This document shows positions 19,457 to 28,138 of a stretch of 64,000 nucleotides of DNA, in pieces. The DNA comes from an uncultured Clostridia bacterium. GTDB lineage: Bacteria; Bacillota; Clostridia; UBA1381. The position numbers were made by a program, and so were the translations under genes. The stretch lies in NCBI GenBank assembly GCA_947631235.1, contig CANRKO010000002.1, positions 186,001 through 250,000 of the forward strand. Reading direction: 5' to 3'. Every line of letters begins with the position of its first letter. Position 1 is the stretch's first letter. The notes beneath the pieces are model-generated. The model saw only the letters and a list, made by a program, of their open reading frames with translations. It was not told the DNA's origin and searched no databases.

Positions 19457-19496
19457 GGGGACACTAAAATGGGGACACTAAAATTTTAGTGTCCCC
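19457..19496. repeat. GGGGACACTAAAA palindromic element, copy 1
   Basis: Two direct GGGGACACTAAAA units, the second completed by TTTTAGTGTCCCC into a perfect hairpin. It lies exactly between the convergent ridA and rlmH genes. Similar copies are at 37487-37548 and 45951-45990. It probably works as a bidirectional terminator. Confidence 0.85.
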
Positions 19497-19497
19497 A

Positions 19498-19971
19498 TTA
19501 TTTATGGTAGCTTTCGTTATTGTTTATTTTAAACGCTCTGTAAATCTGTTCCGCAAGCACGACGCGCATAAGCTGGTGGGGGAGCGTGACGCGTCCGAAA
19601 CTCAGACGCATGTTCGCTCTTTTCTTAACCTCATCGCTCAGCCCGAGCGAGCCGCCTATAATAAACGCGATACCGCTCGACGTCATGGAAATGTCCGCGA
19701 TTTTTGCGGCGATTTCCTCCGACGACATCTCCGTACCCTCTATGCACAGCGCGATAACGTATTCGCTGCCGAGCTTTGCGAGGATTTTTTCGCCCTCTTT
19801 TTTCTTTATGGTCTCGATTTCCTTTTCGGACGCTTTTTCGGGAATTTTCTCGTCCGCTACCTCCGTGACCGTCACCTTCGCGAACCGCGAGAGCCGTTTT
19901 ATGTATTCGTCAACGGCTGCGGTGAAGAATTTTTCCCTGACTTTTCCGACGCATATAATATTTATGTTCAT
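19498..19971 (-). CDS. rlmH: 23S rRNA pseudouridine-1915 N3-methyltransferase
   Basis: RlmH methylates pseudouridine 1915 in helix 69 of 23S rRNA on the assembled 70S ribosome. The 157 residues match the family length, and the SPOUT-fold SAM site is seen as IGGSLGLSDEV, followed by FGRVTLPHQLMRVVLAEQIYRA near the C-terminus. It starts 9 bases after walJ on the same strand. The murA-walJ-rlmH order suggests an operon. Confidence 0.97.
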   Translation of the reverse strand: MNINIICVGKVREKFFTAAVDEYIKRLSRFAKVTVTEVADEKIPEKASEKEIETIKKKEGEKILAKLGSEYVIALCIEGTEMSSEEIAAKIADISMTSSGIAFIIGGSLGLSDEVKKRANMRLSFGRVTLPHQLMRVVLAEQIYRAFKINNNESYHK

Positions 19972-19980
19972 ATTTGCTCC

Positions 19981-20757
19981 TTACAGCGCGGTCGGCTTGT
20001 ACCTGTCCGCGACTTTGAGCGTCACGTCGTTTCCCACGTCAACGCCCGCGTCGGTGAGCAGGTTGTACGTTTCGAGCATCGCGATTTCGGGGCGGTTGTT
20101 CTCCTTGCTCAAATGTCCGAGCGCGATATGCTCCGTGCCGTTTTGCACAAGGAACAGCGCCGCCTTTGATGCAGCCTCGTTCGACAGATGCCCCTTGTCG
20201 CCCATGATACGCCGCTTTACCGGGTACGGGTACGAGCCGTAACGCAGCATCCGCACGTCGTGGTTTGATTCGAGAATGACCTTTTTACTGCCCGCTATGC
20301 GGCTCAAAATCTCATCCGTCATTACGCCTATATCGGTCGCGAGCGCGTATCGCTCGCCGCCGAGTTCAAATGTAAAACCCACGGGCTGCTGCGCGTCGTG
20401 GGGAATAGCGAACGGCGTAACCGCTATCGTGCCGACCTCGGTCGTCACGCCCTCGTTTACGAACCGTATATTTTTATCGTCGATCCTGCCTATATCCATA
20501 CCGGCATGAGTGCCGATCGTCGCGTACACGGGAAGGTTGTAGCGTCTCGACACGACGCCCGCACCCTTCGTGTGGTCGGAGTGCTCGTGCGTTATCAAAA
20601 GCGCGTCGAGACTTTCCGGCGCGACGCCGATAAGGCGCAGCGACTCTTTAAGCCCCGCCCCCGACATTCCGCAGTCTATAAGTATGTTCGTTTCGCCGTC
20701 GGATATGAACGTCGCGTTGCCCGACGAGCCGCTTATAAGTGAAACAAATCTGTTCAT
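19981..20757 (-). CDS. walJ: WalJ/YycJ metallo-beta-lactamase-fold hydrolase
   Basis: A 258-residue MBL-fold phosphodiesterase or nuclease. The zinc motif THEHSDH is at residues 56-62, and the family start SLISGSSGNATFI and the end motif ALGHLSKENNRPE are both present. In Bacillus it sits beside the walRK cell-wall two-component system and is linked to 5'-exonuclease activity. Here walRK is absent and the gene lies between murA and rlmH, with short gaps on both sides (18 and 9 bases). Exact substrate is uncertain. Confidence 0.93.
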   Translation of the reverse strand: MNRFVSLISGSSGNATFISDGETNILIDCGMSGAGLKESLRLIGVAPESLDALLITHEHSDHTKGAGVVSRRYNLPVYATIGTHAGMDIGRIDDKNIRFVNEGVTTEVGTIAVTPFAIPHDAQQPVGFTFELGGERYALATDIGVMTDEILSRIAGSKKVILESNHDVRMLRYGSYPYPVKRRIMGDKGHLSNEAASKAALFLVQNGTEHIALGHLSKENNRPEIAMLETYNLLTDAGVDVGNDVTLKVADRYKPTAL

Positions 20758-20775
20758 CGTCTACCCTTAATCGTT

Positions 20776-22053
20776 TTAATAAATATCGTCCACTACCGTG
20801 ACGCGCCGAATATCGCCGCCGAGCGCGGCAAACTTTTCCTCGAAACTCTCATAGCCTCGGTCAATGTGGTATATATCGGTAATTTCCGTCGTGCCGTCAG
20901 CCATAAGACCCGCGATAATCATCGCCGCGCCGGCACGGAGGTCGGTCGCTTTGACGTGCGCGCCGAGCAGGCGGTCAACGCCGTCCACAATCGCAAGCTT
21001 ACCCTCGACGCGTATGTTCGCGCCCATGCGTTTAAGCTCGTTCACGTATCTGAAACGGTTATCCCAAACACCCTCTCTCGCGGTGCTTGTCCCGCTTATC
21101 GTCGTAAGAAAAGCCACAAGCTGGGGCTGCATATCGGTCGGGAAACCGGGGTAGGGCAGCGCGATAAAGTTTATACGACGCAGTTTTTTGTTCTCGTCGA
21201 CCCACACGCGCACGCTGTCCGTGCCGTCCTCGACGTTTACGCCCGCCTCGATAAGCTTTGCGCTGATTACTTCAAGGTGACGGGGTATGACGTTTTTAAC
21301 GGTAACGTCGCCGCGTGTCGCGGCAGCGGCAATCATAAACGTACCCGCCTCTATCTGGTCGGGAATAATCGCGTACGTGCCGCCGTGCAGATCCTTAACG
21401 CCGCGTATACGTATCGTGTCCGTACCCGCGCCGCGTATGTTCGCACCCATGTTGTTTAAGAAGTTCGCCAAATCAACTATGTGCGGCTCTTTCGCGGCGT
21501 TCTCGATAATCGTAAGACCGTCAGCCGTCGCCGACGCGAGCATGGCGTTTACCGTCGCTCCTACGGAAACGACGTCAAAGAAAATATGTCCGCCGCGTAT
21601 GGCGTCAGCCGAGGCGCTCACAAAGCCGCGTGATGTATCGACGTCCGCGCCGAGAACCTCAAAGCTTTTTATGTGCTGGTCTATCGGTCTCGTGCCGAAA
21701 TCGCAGCCGCCGGGAGGGTCTACTTTAAATTTCGCAAAACGCCCCAAAAGCGCGCCCATGAGGTAACTCGAACCCCTCATTTTACGCGTCAGATCCCTCA
21801 TCGGCTCATAAGAATTTACATTTGTGCAGTCGATTTCGACGGTGTTTCTGTCAATCATGTTAACGTCGGCGCCGAGACGCGACAGTATAGTTAAAAACAG
21901 CTTTACATCTTTTATATCGGGCAGATTTTCGATCCGGCAAACGTCCTTGACGAGTATGCACGCCGGAAGAATGGCTACGGCGGCGTTTTTCGCGCCGCTC
22001 ACGGTCACTTCGCCGTGCAGCCTGTTACCGCCCTTTATCAAGAGTTTCTCCAA
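20776..22053 (-). CDS. murA: UDP-N-acetylglucosamine 1-carboxyvinyltransferase
   Basis: First committed step of peptidoglycan synthesis: transfer of enolpyruvate from PEP to UDP-GlcNAc. I set the start at TTG 22053 (MEKLLIKGGNRLHGEV), with AAAGGGGTG just upstream. The open frame extends 53 codons further but those residues are foreign to the family. The resulting 425 residues are the normal length. The catalytic Cys117 lies in PPGGCDFGTRPID, so the enzyme should be fosfomycin-sensitive in principle. It heads a minus-strand operon with walJ and rlmH. The rpmB gene upstream has its own terminator. Confidence 0.96.
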   Translation of the reverse strand: MEKLLIKGGNRLHGEVTVSGAKNAAVAILPACILVKDVCRIENLPDIKDVKLFLTILSRLGADVNMIDRNTVEIDCTNVNSYEPMRDLTRKMRGSSYLMGALLGRFAKFKVDPPGGCDFGTRPIDQHIKSFEVLGADVDTSRGFVSASADAIRGGHIFFDVVSVGATVNAMLASATADGLTIIENAAKEPHIVDLANFLNNMGANIRGAGTDTIRIRGVKDLHGGTYAIIPDQIEAGTFMIAAAATRGDVTVKNVIPRHLEVISAKLIEAGVNVEDGTDSVRVWVDENKKLRRINFIALPYPGFPTDMQPQLVAFLTTISGTSTAREGVWDNRFRYVNELKRMGANIRVEGKLAIVDGVDRLLGAHVKATDLRAGAAMIIAGLMADGTTEITDIYHIDRGYESFEEKFAALGGDIRRVTVVDDIY

Positions 22054-22166
22054 ATGTGACACCCCTTTGGTTACGTGTAAAAATCCATACATATTTATTC
22101 TATCACAAAAAAAGGTAAATTGCAATTTTTTTGAGAAATTTCTGCCAAAAAAATTGTAAACGCCCC

Positions 22167-22199
22167 GACAGAAAAAAACAGCCTGCCCTTTGGCAAGCT
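22167..22199 (-). terminator. Terminator of rpmB
   Basis: On the minus strand CAGCTTGCC pairs with GGCAGGCTG (one G-T wobble) across AAA and is followed by seven T. Confidence 0.9.
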
Positions 22200-22215
22200 G
22201 CCGCTGTTTCATAAG

Positions 22216-22401
22216 TTAAGCGCGTTCTACCTTTCCGCTGCGAAGGCAATGTGTGCATACGTGTAAAGATTTCGGAGTTCCGTTTACGATAGCCTTTACC
22301 TTCCGAACATTCGGTTTCCAGGTTCTGTTTGAACGTCTGTGCGAGTGGCTGACCTTTATACCGAAGGTTACGCCCTTGCCGCAAACATCGCATTTTGCCA
22401 T
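22216..22401 (-). CDS. rpmB: 50S ribosomal protein L28, zinc-ribbon form
   Basis: A 61-residue ribosomal protein of the large subunit. It begins MAKCDVCGKG, with the start fixed by AGGAGGTG upstream, and keeps four cysteines in two CxxC pairs (Cys4/Cys7 and Cys49/Cys52), so it is the zinc-binding version. It is monocistronic, with its own consensus promoter and terminator, as usual in Clostridia. Confidence 0.97.
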   Translation of the reverse strand: MAKCDVCGKGVTFGIKVSHSHRRSNRTWKPNVRKVKAIVNGTPKSLHVCTHCLRSGKVERA

Positions 22402-22443
22402 TTTCTTACACCTCCTGAATAGCATTTCAAAACATCAAGCAGT

Positions 22444-22472
22444 ATTTTAACACAGTTTCTTTAATAATGCAA
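22444..22472 (-). promoter_or_regulatory. Promoter of rpmB
   Basis: On the minus strand TTGCAT, 17-bp spacer, TAAAAT. Confidence 0.75.
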
Positions 22473-22544
22473 GAGTTTTTTTGAACTTTTTTGAGAATTC
22501 GCGAAAATAATTGCGGAAAGCGGTATCAGCCCCTCTTAATTTTT

Positions 22545-22719
22545 ACGGGCGACCGCAAGGGTCGCCCCTACACTCGTTGTGTGCCGTAGGGGCTGGCGTT
22601 TTGTTACGGCGTTTGTTGCTACGCAACACGCCTACAACACTAGCGTGTTGTTCACCTCGACAGCCCGCGGACAATTTATAAATTGTGTGCCGTAGGGGCG
22701 ACCCTTGCGGTCGCCCGCA
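22545..22719. repeat. Cluster of GTAGGGGC-family repeats between rpmB and DUF5684
   Basis: The 436-bp gap between rpmB and the next gene is mostly repeat. It contains an inverted copy (22545-22570), a diverged GTAGGGGCTGGCG...CGACAGCCCG pair (about 22585-22666) and a clean copy (22692-22719). No gene is seen in the gap beyond the flanking promoters. Confidence 0.75.
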
Positions 22720-22837
22720 TCGCCTTATAACATTCCAATGAAACAAAAAAGTAACAATAAAGTAAACGCCGTGATACCATAGGACGGGAATAATATGTTA
22801 AAATACATATATCCAAGTTTTAAGGAGGTAAATAACA

Positions 22838-23335
22838 ATGGAAAATCTTACATCGGAAGAGTTTGGCTTAGTTGCTCTCTTTGCCGCTATAGGAATTACG
22901 GGAATGCTGTTGATTATTCTTGCATGGTATGTGATTCAGGTAATCGCAAACTGGAAGATATTCAATAAAATGGGTGAACCCGGCTGGAAGGCGATAATTC
23001 CGTTCTACAATTCGTACATCTTATACAAGAAAACATGGGAAACGAAGGTCTTCTGGATTGCGCTTGTAGTAGGATTTATTGCCGGCATGTTCCAGTCGCT
23101 TTCCGAAAGAAGGACGGATCAGGCTGTCATATTCGCATCGATCTCACTGGTATTCTTTATTGCGGCAGCCGTAATCAATATTATCGAGTACAGCAAGCTT
23201 TCAAAGTCGTTCGGACACGGCGCGGGCTTTACCGTAGGTCTTGTGTTCTTAAACCCGATATTCATGCTTATTCTCGGTTTCGGATCGTCGCAGTACATAG
23301 GCAACACAACGGAAATGGCCGACAAACAGGCTTAA
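22838..23335 (+). CDS. DUF5684-type small membrane protein
   Basis: A 165-residue protein with four hydrophobic helices and the marker GEPGWKAIIPFYNSYILYK between the first and second, which is characteristic of DUF5684 proteins. Their function is unknown; some relatives are fused to signal peptidase. AAGGAGG precedes the ATG. It is a single gene flanked by repeats and followed by a terminator. Confidence 0.8.
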   Translation: MENLTSEEFGLVALFAAIGITGMLLIILAWYVIQVIANWKIFNKMGEPGWKAIIPFYNSYILYKKTWETKVFWIALVVGFIAGMFQSLSERRTDQAVIFASISLVFFIAAAVINIIEYSKLSKSFGHGAGFTVGLVFLNPIFMLILGFGSSQYIGNTTEMADKQA

Positions 23336-23345
23336 CAAAAACCGA

Positions 23346-23373
23346 ACGGAGGGCATACGCCCTCTGTTTTTTT
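23346..23373 (+). terminator. Terminator after the DUF5684 gene
   Basis: CGGAGGGC pairs with GCCCTCTG around ATAC and runs into seven T. Confidence 0.88.
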
Positions 23374-23415
23374 GCGCTCATTTTGCAAAAGTTACGAAAA
23401 CTTACTTATTTATTA

Positions 23416-23444
23416 TTGAAAAATCAGGAATAATAATGTATAAT
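23416..23444 (+). promoter_or_regulatory. Promoter of hprK
   Basis: TTGAAA (23416-23421), 17-bp spacer, TATAAT (23439-23444). Confidence 0.8.
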
Positions 23445-23510
23445 ATAAACGGAGATATATGCAGCGGGCAATATCTTCGTACAAAACAGACACGAAAGGC
23501 GGAAACGCAC

Positions 23511-24455
23511 ATGCCAAACGACGAGTATAAAATTCCATTGAACAAAATCATAGAGGAGTTTGACCTTGAAAAAATTTACGAGCCGGCGAACATCGAGGAA
23601 ATATTTATTTCGCACTCCGACATAACGAGACCGGGACTGCAGATTGCCGGCTTTTTCGACTATTTTGACTCCAATCGTATTCAAATAATGGGAAAGGTCG
23701 AGTTTACATACCTTGAGAACTTTTCCGTTGACGAACGCTCGCAAAAGATAGAAAAACTGTTTGCGCAGCATATCCCCGCGCTTATAATCGCACGAGGAAT
23801 GCAGATTTTCCCCGAGATGATGGAACTCGCGGAAAAGCACAGCATACCGCTTTTGAGAACGGAAAGCGGGACGAGTGCGTTTATGAGCGCACTTATCGAG
23901 TACCTTAACCGTCAGCTTGCGCCGAGACTTACGCGCCACGGCGTGCTCGTCGAGGTTTACGGCGAGGGTATACTCATCATGGGCGAGAGCGGCGTCGGAA
24001 AGAGCGAGACGGCTATCGAACTTGTAAAGCGCGGACACCGCCTTGTCGCGGATGACGCGGTGGAGGTAAAGCGCGTCAGCGATAACACGCTTATAGGCAG
24101 CGCGCCCGAAATTATCAGGCATTTCGTGGAGCTGCGCGGAATAGGTATTATAGATGTAAAAGAAATATTCGGTATAGGCTCGGTAAAGGGCGAGGAAAAC
24201 ATCGACATGATCATCCACCTCGAACCGTGGGAGGACGGCAAGCAGTACGACCGTCTCGGCATGGTTGACGAGTTTACGAATATTATGGGCATAAACGTGC
24301 CGTCGCTTACGATACCGGTAAAGCTTGGACGTAATCTCGCGGTTATCGTAGAGGTCGCGGCGATGAACAACAGACAGAAACGCATGGGCTACAATGCCGC
24401 AGTGGAACTTAACAAGCGGCTCATGGAGCATATGGAGAGCCAGTTGAGTTTGTAA
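23511..24455 (+). CDS. hprK: HPr kinase/phosphorylase
   Basis: HprK phosphorylates and dephosphorylates Ser46 of HPr and so sets carbon catabolite repression. The start at 23511 (MPNDEYKIPL) follows AAAGGCGG; the 25 earlier in-frame codons overlap the promoter. At 314 residues it is full length. The N-terminal HprK domain (1-130) is followed by the kinase domain with P-loop GESGVGKSE at 158-166, then GHRLVADDAVEV and the family signature LEPWEDGKQYDRLG. It leads the hprK-PHP-murB-rapZ-yvcK-whiA cluster, a known Firmicutes gene order, although a repeat separates it from the PHP gene. Confidence 0.97.
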   Translation: MPNDEYKIPLNKIIEEFDLEKIYEPANIEEIFISHSDITRPGLQIAGFFDYFDSNRIQIMGKVEFTYLENFSVDERSQKIEKLFAQHIPALIIARGMQIFPEMMELAEKHSIPLLRTESGTSAFMSALIEYLNRQLAPRLTRHGVLVEVYGEGILIMGESGVGKSETAIELVKRGHRLVADDAVEVKRVSDNTLIGSAPEIIRHFVELRGIGIIDVKEIFGIGSVKGEENIDMIIHLEPWEDGKQYDRLGMVDEFTNIMGINVPSLTIPVKLGRNLAVIVEVAAMNNRQKRMGYNAAVELNKRLMEHMESQLSL

Positions 24456-24470
24456 GTGGAACAACCATAA

Positions 24471-24576
24471 GGCTCCCCTACTAGGGGAGTTGTCACACGT
24501 AGTGTGACTGAGGGGTTTTGCGAAAAACCAAACCCCTCCGACGCCTTCGGCGCCACCTCCCCTAGTAGGGGAGGCA
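24471..24576. repeat. Dispersed palindromic repeat, CTCCCCTAGTAGGGGAG family
   Basis: Two facing half-units, CTCCCCTACTAGGGGAG with GTCACACGTAGTGTGAC and AGGGGTTTT, then AACCCCTCC with GCCTTCGGCG and CTCCCCTAGTAGGGGAG. It fills the gap between hprK and the PHP gene. Confidence 0.85.
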
Positions 24577-24622
24577 TACAGATATGGTTGCGACATTACA
24601 GAAAAAGAGGAAATAATAAACA

Positions 24623-25354
24623 ATGAAAATACTGGTAGACACGCACACGCACACGTTAAAGAGTGCGCACGCGTACTCGACAATTCAGGAAAACGCGCGC
24701 CGCGCCGCCGAGGTCGGCATGCAGGCAATCGCGGTGACGGATCACGCGCCGTCTATACCCGACAGCCCGCATGTGTGGAATTTCGTTAATCTTAAAGCGA
24801 TACCCCGCGATATGTACGGCGTAAAAATACTGTACGGCGCGGAGGTCAACATTCTCGACCTCGAAGGCAACATAGATCTCGACGAGGACATTTTGAAGAA
24901 ACTCGACGTTGTGAACGCGAGCATACATAAGGAGTGCTACAGGGATTACGGCGCGAAGGACAACACGAGCGCGTACCTCGCAGTCGTGAACAATCCGCTC
25001 ATAGACGTTATATGCCACAGCGGCTACGCGGATATACCGTATGACTACGACCTTATAACAGACCTCGCGAAGAAAAATCACAAGCTTATGGAGATAAACA
25101 ACCACTCCTTCTACGTGCGCAGACCAAGCATAAAAAACTGTAAGACTATCGCGCGTCTTTGCAAGGAGAAGGGCGTGGGAATAGTAGTGTCGTCGGACGC
25201 GCACATATCATTCGACATAGGCGAGTACGAGCCGTCGCTGGAACTTTTGCGCGAGGTCGACTTCCCCGAAAAGCTCGTGATGAACAGAGATTTAAAATCC
25301 TTTGAGGAATTTATGGAAAACAAGGGCAAGAAATTATATTCGTGGAGTTACTGA
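24623..25354 (+). CDS. PHP-domain phosphoesterase (YcdX-like)
   Basis: A 243-residue PHP-fold hydrolase with a trinuclear metal site. Motif I is DTHTHTL (residues 6-12), motif II is VTDHAPSIPD, motif III is YGAEVNILD, and a late SSDAHISFDIG carries the final Asp and His. Relatives are called phosphatase YcdX, with activity on phosphorylated small molecules. AAAGAGG precedes the ATG. Its end overlaps an upstream in-frame extension of murB, but the chosen murB start leaves a 26-base gap. Confidence 0.88.
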   Translation: MKILVDTHTHTLKSAHAYSTIQENARRAAEVGMQAIAVTDHAPSIPDSPHVWNFVNLKAIPRDMYGVKILYGAEVNILDLEGNIDLDEDILKKLDVVNASIHKECYRDYGAKDNTSAYLAVVNNPLIDVICHSGYADIPYDYDLITDLAKKNHKLMEINNHSFYVRRPSIKNCKTIARLCKEKGVGIVVSSDAHISFDIGEYEPSLELLREVDFPEKLVMNRDLKSFEEFMENKGKKLYSWSY

Positions 25355-25380
25355 CCGCGAAAATGTGTACGGAGGCTGAT

Positions 25381-26280
25381 ATGTTAGACAAGGTAAGACT
25401 TTCGTCCGCAGCGGACGATGTTCGTTACGACGAGCCGATGAGCGCACACACGACCTTCCGCATAGGCGGAACGGCTGACGCGTTCGTGAGCGCGGCGAAC
25501 GCTTTGGAAATAGGCAAGGTAATACATTTTTGCAAGGATACCGACACGCCGTACGTGATAATCGGAAACGGCTCTAATTTGCTTGTCGGCGACGGCGGCA
25601 TACGCGGCGTTGTCATACACATAGGCAAGGCTATGTCGAAGTGCCGCATAGACGGCACGGAGGTGACAGCCGACGCGGGTATACTGATGTCCGCGCTCGC
25701 GCATAATATTTTAGAGGCGCGTCTTACCGGCTTTGAGTTTGCGGCGGGTATACCGGGAACGCTCGGCGGCGGAATATTCATGAACGCCGGCGCTTACGGC
25801 GGCGAACTTAAAGATATAATAGAGACGGTGACGTTTATCGCTCCCGACGGGCTTATAAAGACGGAAACGGCGGATAATCTGGGGTTTGGGTACAGGACAA
25901 GCGTTTTCACCGAGGGCGGCTACACGATTTTGTCGTGTAAAATGCGCCTTGAAGAAGGCGATTACGACGAGATAAAGGAGCGTATGGCAGAACTCAGCCG
26001 CCGACGCGCCGAAAAGCAGCCGCTTACACAGCCGTCGGCGGGCAGCACGTTTAAGCGCCCAGAGGGGTATTTCGCCGGCAAGCTTATACAGGACGCGGGT
26101 CTTATGGGCTGCAAGATAGGCGGCGCGATGGTCAGCGACAAGCACGCGGGTTTTGTCGTGAACGACGGCACAGCGACGGCGAAGGATGTAATGGCGCTGA
26201 TTAAATATATTCAAAAGGCGGTAAACGATAAATTCGGCGTAATGCTGGAGCCGGAGGTCAGATTTATAGGAGAGACGTAA
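25381..26280 (+). CDS. murB: UDP-N-acetylenolpyruvoylglucosamine reductase
   Basis: FAD enzyme that reduces the MurA product to UDP-MurNAc in the cytoplasm. The start at 25381 (MLDKVRLSS) has GGAGG 7 bases upstream. The 299 residues show TTFRIGGTAD, GNGSNLLVGDGG, FAAGIPGTLGGGIFMNAGAYGGE (FAD site) and GSTFKRPEG, the short (type II) MurB layout usual in Firmicutes. rapZ starts one base after the stop, so translational coupling is likely. Confidence 0.97.
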   Translation: MLDKVRLSSAADDVRYDEPMSAHTTFRIGGTADAFVSAANALEIGKVIHFCKDTDTPYVIIGNGSNLLVGDGGIRGVVIHIGKAMSKCRIDGTEVTADAGILMSALAHNILEARLTGFEFAAGIPGTLGGGIFMNAGAYGGELKDIIETVTFIAPDGLIKTETADNLGFGYRTSVFTEGGYTILSCKMRLEEGDYDEIKERMAELSRRRAEKQPLTQPSAGSTFKRPEGYFAGKLIQDAGLMGCKIGGAMVSDKHAGFVVNDGTATAKDVMALIKYIQKAVNDKFGVMLEPEVRFIGET

Positions 26281-26281
26281 T

Positions 26282-27139
26282 ATGCAGTACACAATCGTAA
26301 CCGGAATGTCGGGCAGCGGAAAAACAAAGGTAATACGTTATTTGGAGGACATGGGGTACTTCTGTATCGACAACATGCCCCCCGTTCTCATACCCAAATT
26401 TTCCGAAATGCTCTCGGCTGTGAACGGTAATTTCAACAACGTCGCGCTCGTAATAGACATACGCGTCGGCAATATGATAAACGAGCTGTTAAAGCAGATA
26501 GACGAGCTTAAAAAGAAGGGCTACGACTGCACGCTTTTGTACCTTGACGCGAGCGACGAAACGCTCGTAAAGCGGTACAAGGAGACGCGCCGCTCGCACC
26601 CGCTCGAAGGCGAGGGCGGACTGCTGGAGGCTATACGCACCGAGCGCGGTATGCTGTCCGCGCTGTTTAACGACGCGGATTACGTAATAGACACGTCGGA
26701 TTTGACGGCTGCGCAGCTTTTGTCGAAATTAAAGGAAATTTACGCCCCCGCGTCAACGGGTCAGAGCCTTAAAATAAACGTCATGGCGTTCGGCTACAAG
26801 TACGGCATGCCGCTTGACGCAGACCTTGTTTTTGACGTGCGCTGTTTCCCGAACCCGTTTTACATCGACGAACTTAAACGCCTTACCGGTAACGACAAAG
26901 CCGTTCAGGACTACGTTATGTCGTTCCCGACAGCTGTCGAATTTATGAAAAAACTTGAGGACTTAATGTCGTTTATGATACCTCTCTACATCGAAGAGGG
27001 TAAAATATCGCTCACGATAGCCATAGGCTGCACGGGCGGCAAGCACAGGAGCGTTACAATGACGAACAAACTGGCTGACTATTTGAAGTCGGAAAATTAC
27101 GACGTAAACGTTTCGTACAGGGATTTGGGCAAGGAGTAA
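26282..27139 (+). CDS. rapZ: RapZ/YvcJ nucleotide-binding protein
   Basis: A 285-residue P-loop protein, GTPase in Bacillus (YvcJ) and RNA-binding adaptor in enterobacteria. Walker A is GMSGSGKT (8-15), followed by GYFCIDNMPP and the conserved C-terminal CTGGKHRSVTM with ADYLK. It lies between murB and yvcK with tight spacing. In Clostridia its RNA role is unproved; the cluster links it to cell-wall precursor and carbon control. Confidence 0.96.
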   Translation: MQYTIVTGMSGSGKTKVIRYLEDMGYFCIDNMPPVLIPKFSEMLSAVNGNFNNVALVIDIRVGNMINELLKQIDELKKKGYDCTLLYLDASDETLVKRYKETRRSHPLEGEGGLLEAIRTERGMLSALFNDADYVIDTSDLTAAQLLSKLKEIYAPASTGQSLKINVMAFGYKYGMPLDADLVFDVRCFPNPFYIDELKRLTGNDKAVQDYVMSFPTAVEFMKKLEDLMSFMIPLYIEEGKISLTIAIGCTGGKHRSVTMTNKLADYLKSENYDVNVSYRDLGKE

Positions 27140-27152
27140 GGAGCGGAGCGGA

Positions 27153-28115
27153 ATGTTATCTGATATTCGCGTTGCGGCAATCGGCGGCGGCACGGGGCTG
27201 TCCACCATGCTTAAAGGCTTAAAATTACATACTCACAACATAACGGCGGTCGTGACCGTCGCGGACGACGGCGGCTCGTCGGGGGTACTTCGGAGCGACC
27301 TCGGCATGGCTGCGCCCGGCGATATAAGGAACTGCGTGAACGCGCTCGCGGAGGTCGATCCCGTAATGGGCGAACTTTTGAATTTCCGTTTTAAGGACGG
27401 AAGTCTTAAAGGTCACAGTCTCGGAAATCTCTTTCTCGCAGCGCTTAACGAAACGTCGTCAAGCTTTGACGAAGCGGTAAAGAAATTCAGCCGTCTCGCG
27501 GGCGTTGTCGGAACGGTGTACCCCGTGACGAACGAGGCGGTGACGCTCAGCGCGCTTTTGAAGGACGGCACGGTCATAGAGGGCGAGAGCAACATAGGAC
27601 ACCGTCGGGGCGGACAGTCGTCGCCGATAGACAGAGTGACGCTTACGCCCACTCTTCCGAAACCGGTCGAGGGCGTGATACGCGCTATAGAACGCGCGGA
27701 TATAATAGTAATGGGACCCGGCAGCCTTTACACAAGCATAATACCGAATTTGCTCGTTGACGGCGTCGTTGACGCGATAAAGGCGAGCAAAGCCGTTAAA
27801 ATATACGTATGCAACATAATGACTCAGGGCGGCGAAACGGAGGGTTACACCGCGTCGGAGCATCTGAAGGCGATTGAAAGGCACTCGTACGAGGGTATAG
27901 CGGACGCGGTGATAGCGAACAACGCGCCTGTGCCGGAGAGTCTTTTGGAGCTATACGCGGAGGAACACGCGTCGGCTGTGACGGTGGACGAGGATGAGCT
28001 TGTTAAGCGTGCGGCGCTTGTGCAGGGTAATATGCTGCTCGTAAAGGACGGCAAGGTGCGCCACAATTTCAGCCGTCTTGCGCGAACGATTATGAGGATA
28101 GGCTCGGAATTGTAA
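27153..28115 (+). CDS. yvcK: YvcK/CofD-like gluconeogenesis factor
   Basis: A 320-residue CofD-fold protein that binds UDP-sugars and is needed for growth on gluconeogenic carbon and for cell-shape control in Bacillus. Marks are AIGGGTGLSTMLKGLK at the start, VTVADDGGSSGVLR and MGPGSLYTSIIPNLLV. GGAGCGGA lies before the ATG. It follows rapZ by 13 bases and precedes whiA by 23, in the conserved rapZ-yvcK-whiA order. Confidence 0.96.
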   Translation: MLSDIRVAAIGGGTGLSTMLKGLKLHTHNITAVVTVADDGGSSGVLRSDLGMAAPGDIRNCVNALAEVDPVMGELLNFRFKDGSLKGHSLGNLFLAALNETSSSFDEAVKKFSRLAGVVGTVYPVTNEAVTLSALLKDGTVIEGESNIGHRRGGQSSPIDRVTLTPTLPKPVEGVIRAIERADIIVMGPGSLYTSIIPNLLVDGVVDAIKASKAVKIYVCNIMTQGGETEGYTASEHLKAIERHSYEGIADAVIANNAPVPESLLELYAEEHASAVTVDEDELVKRAALVQGNMLLVKDGKVRHNFSRLARTIMRIGSEL

Positions 28116-28138
28116 AATATACCGAAAGGGATGTGGAT

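Noticed and set aside
21994-22212. The longer 478-residue reading of murA
   Set aside because: The extra 53 residues run into the rpmB terminator region and do not resemble MurA. A TTG start with AAAGGGGTG gives the normal 425 residues.
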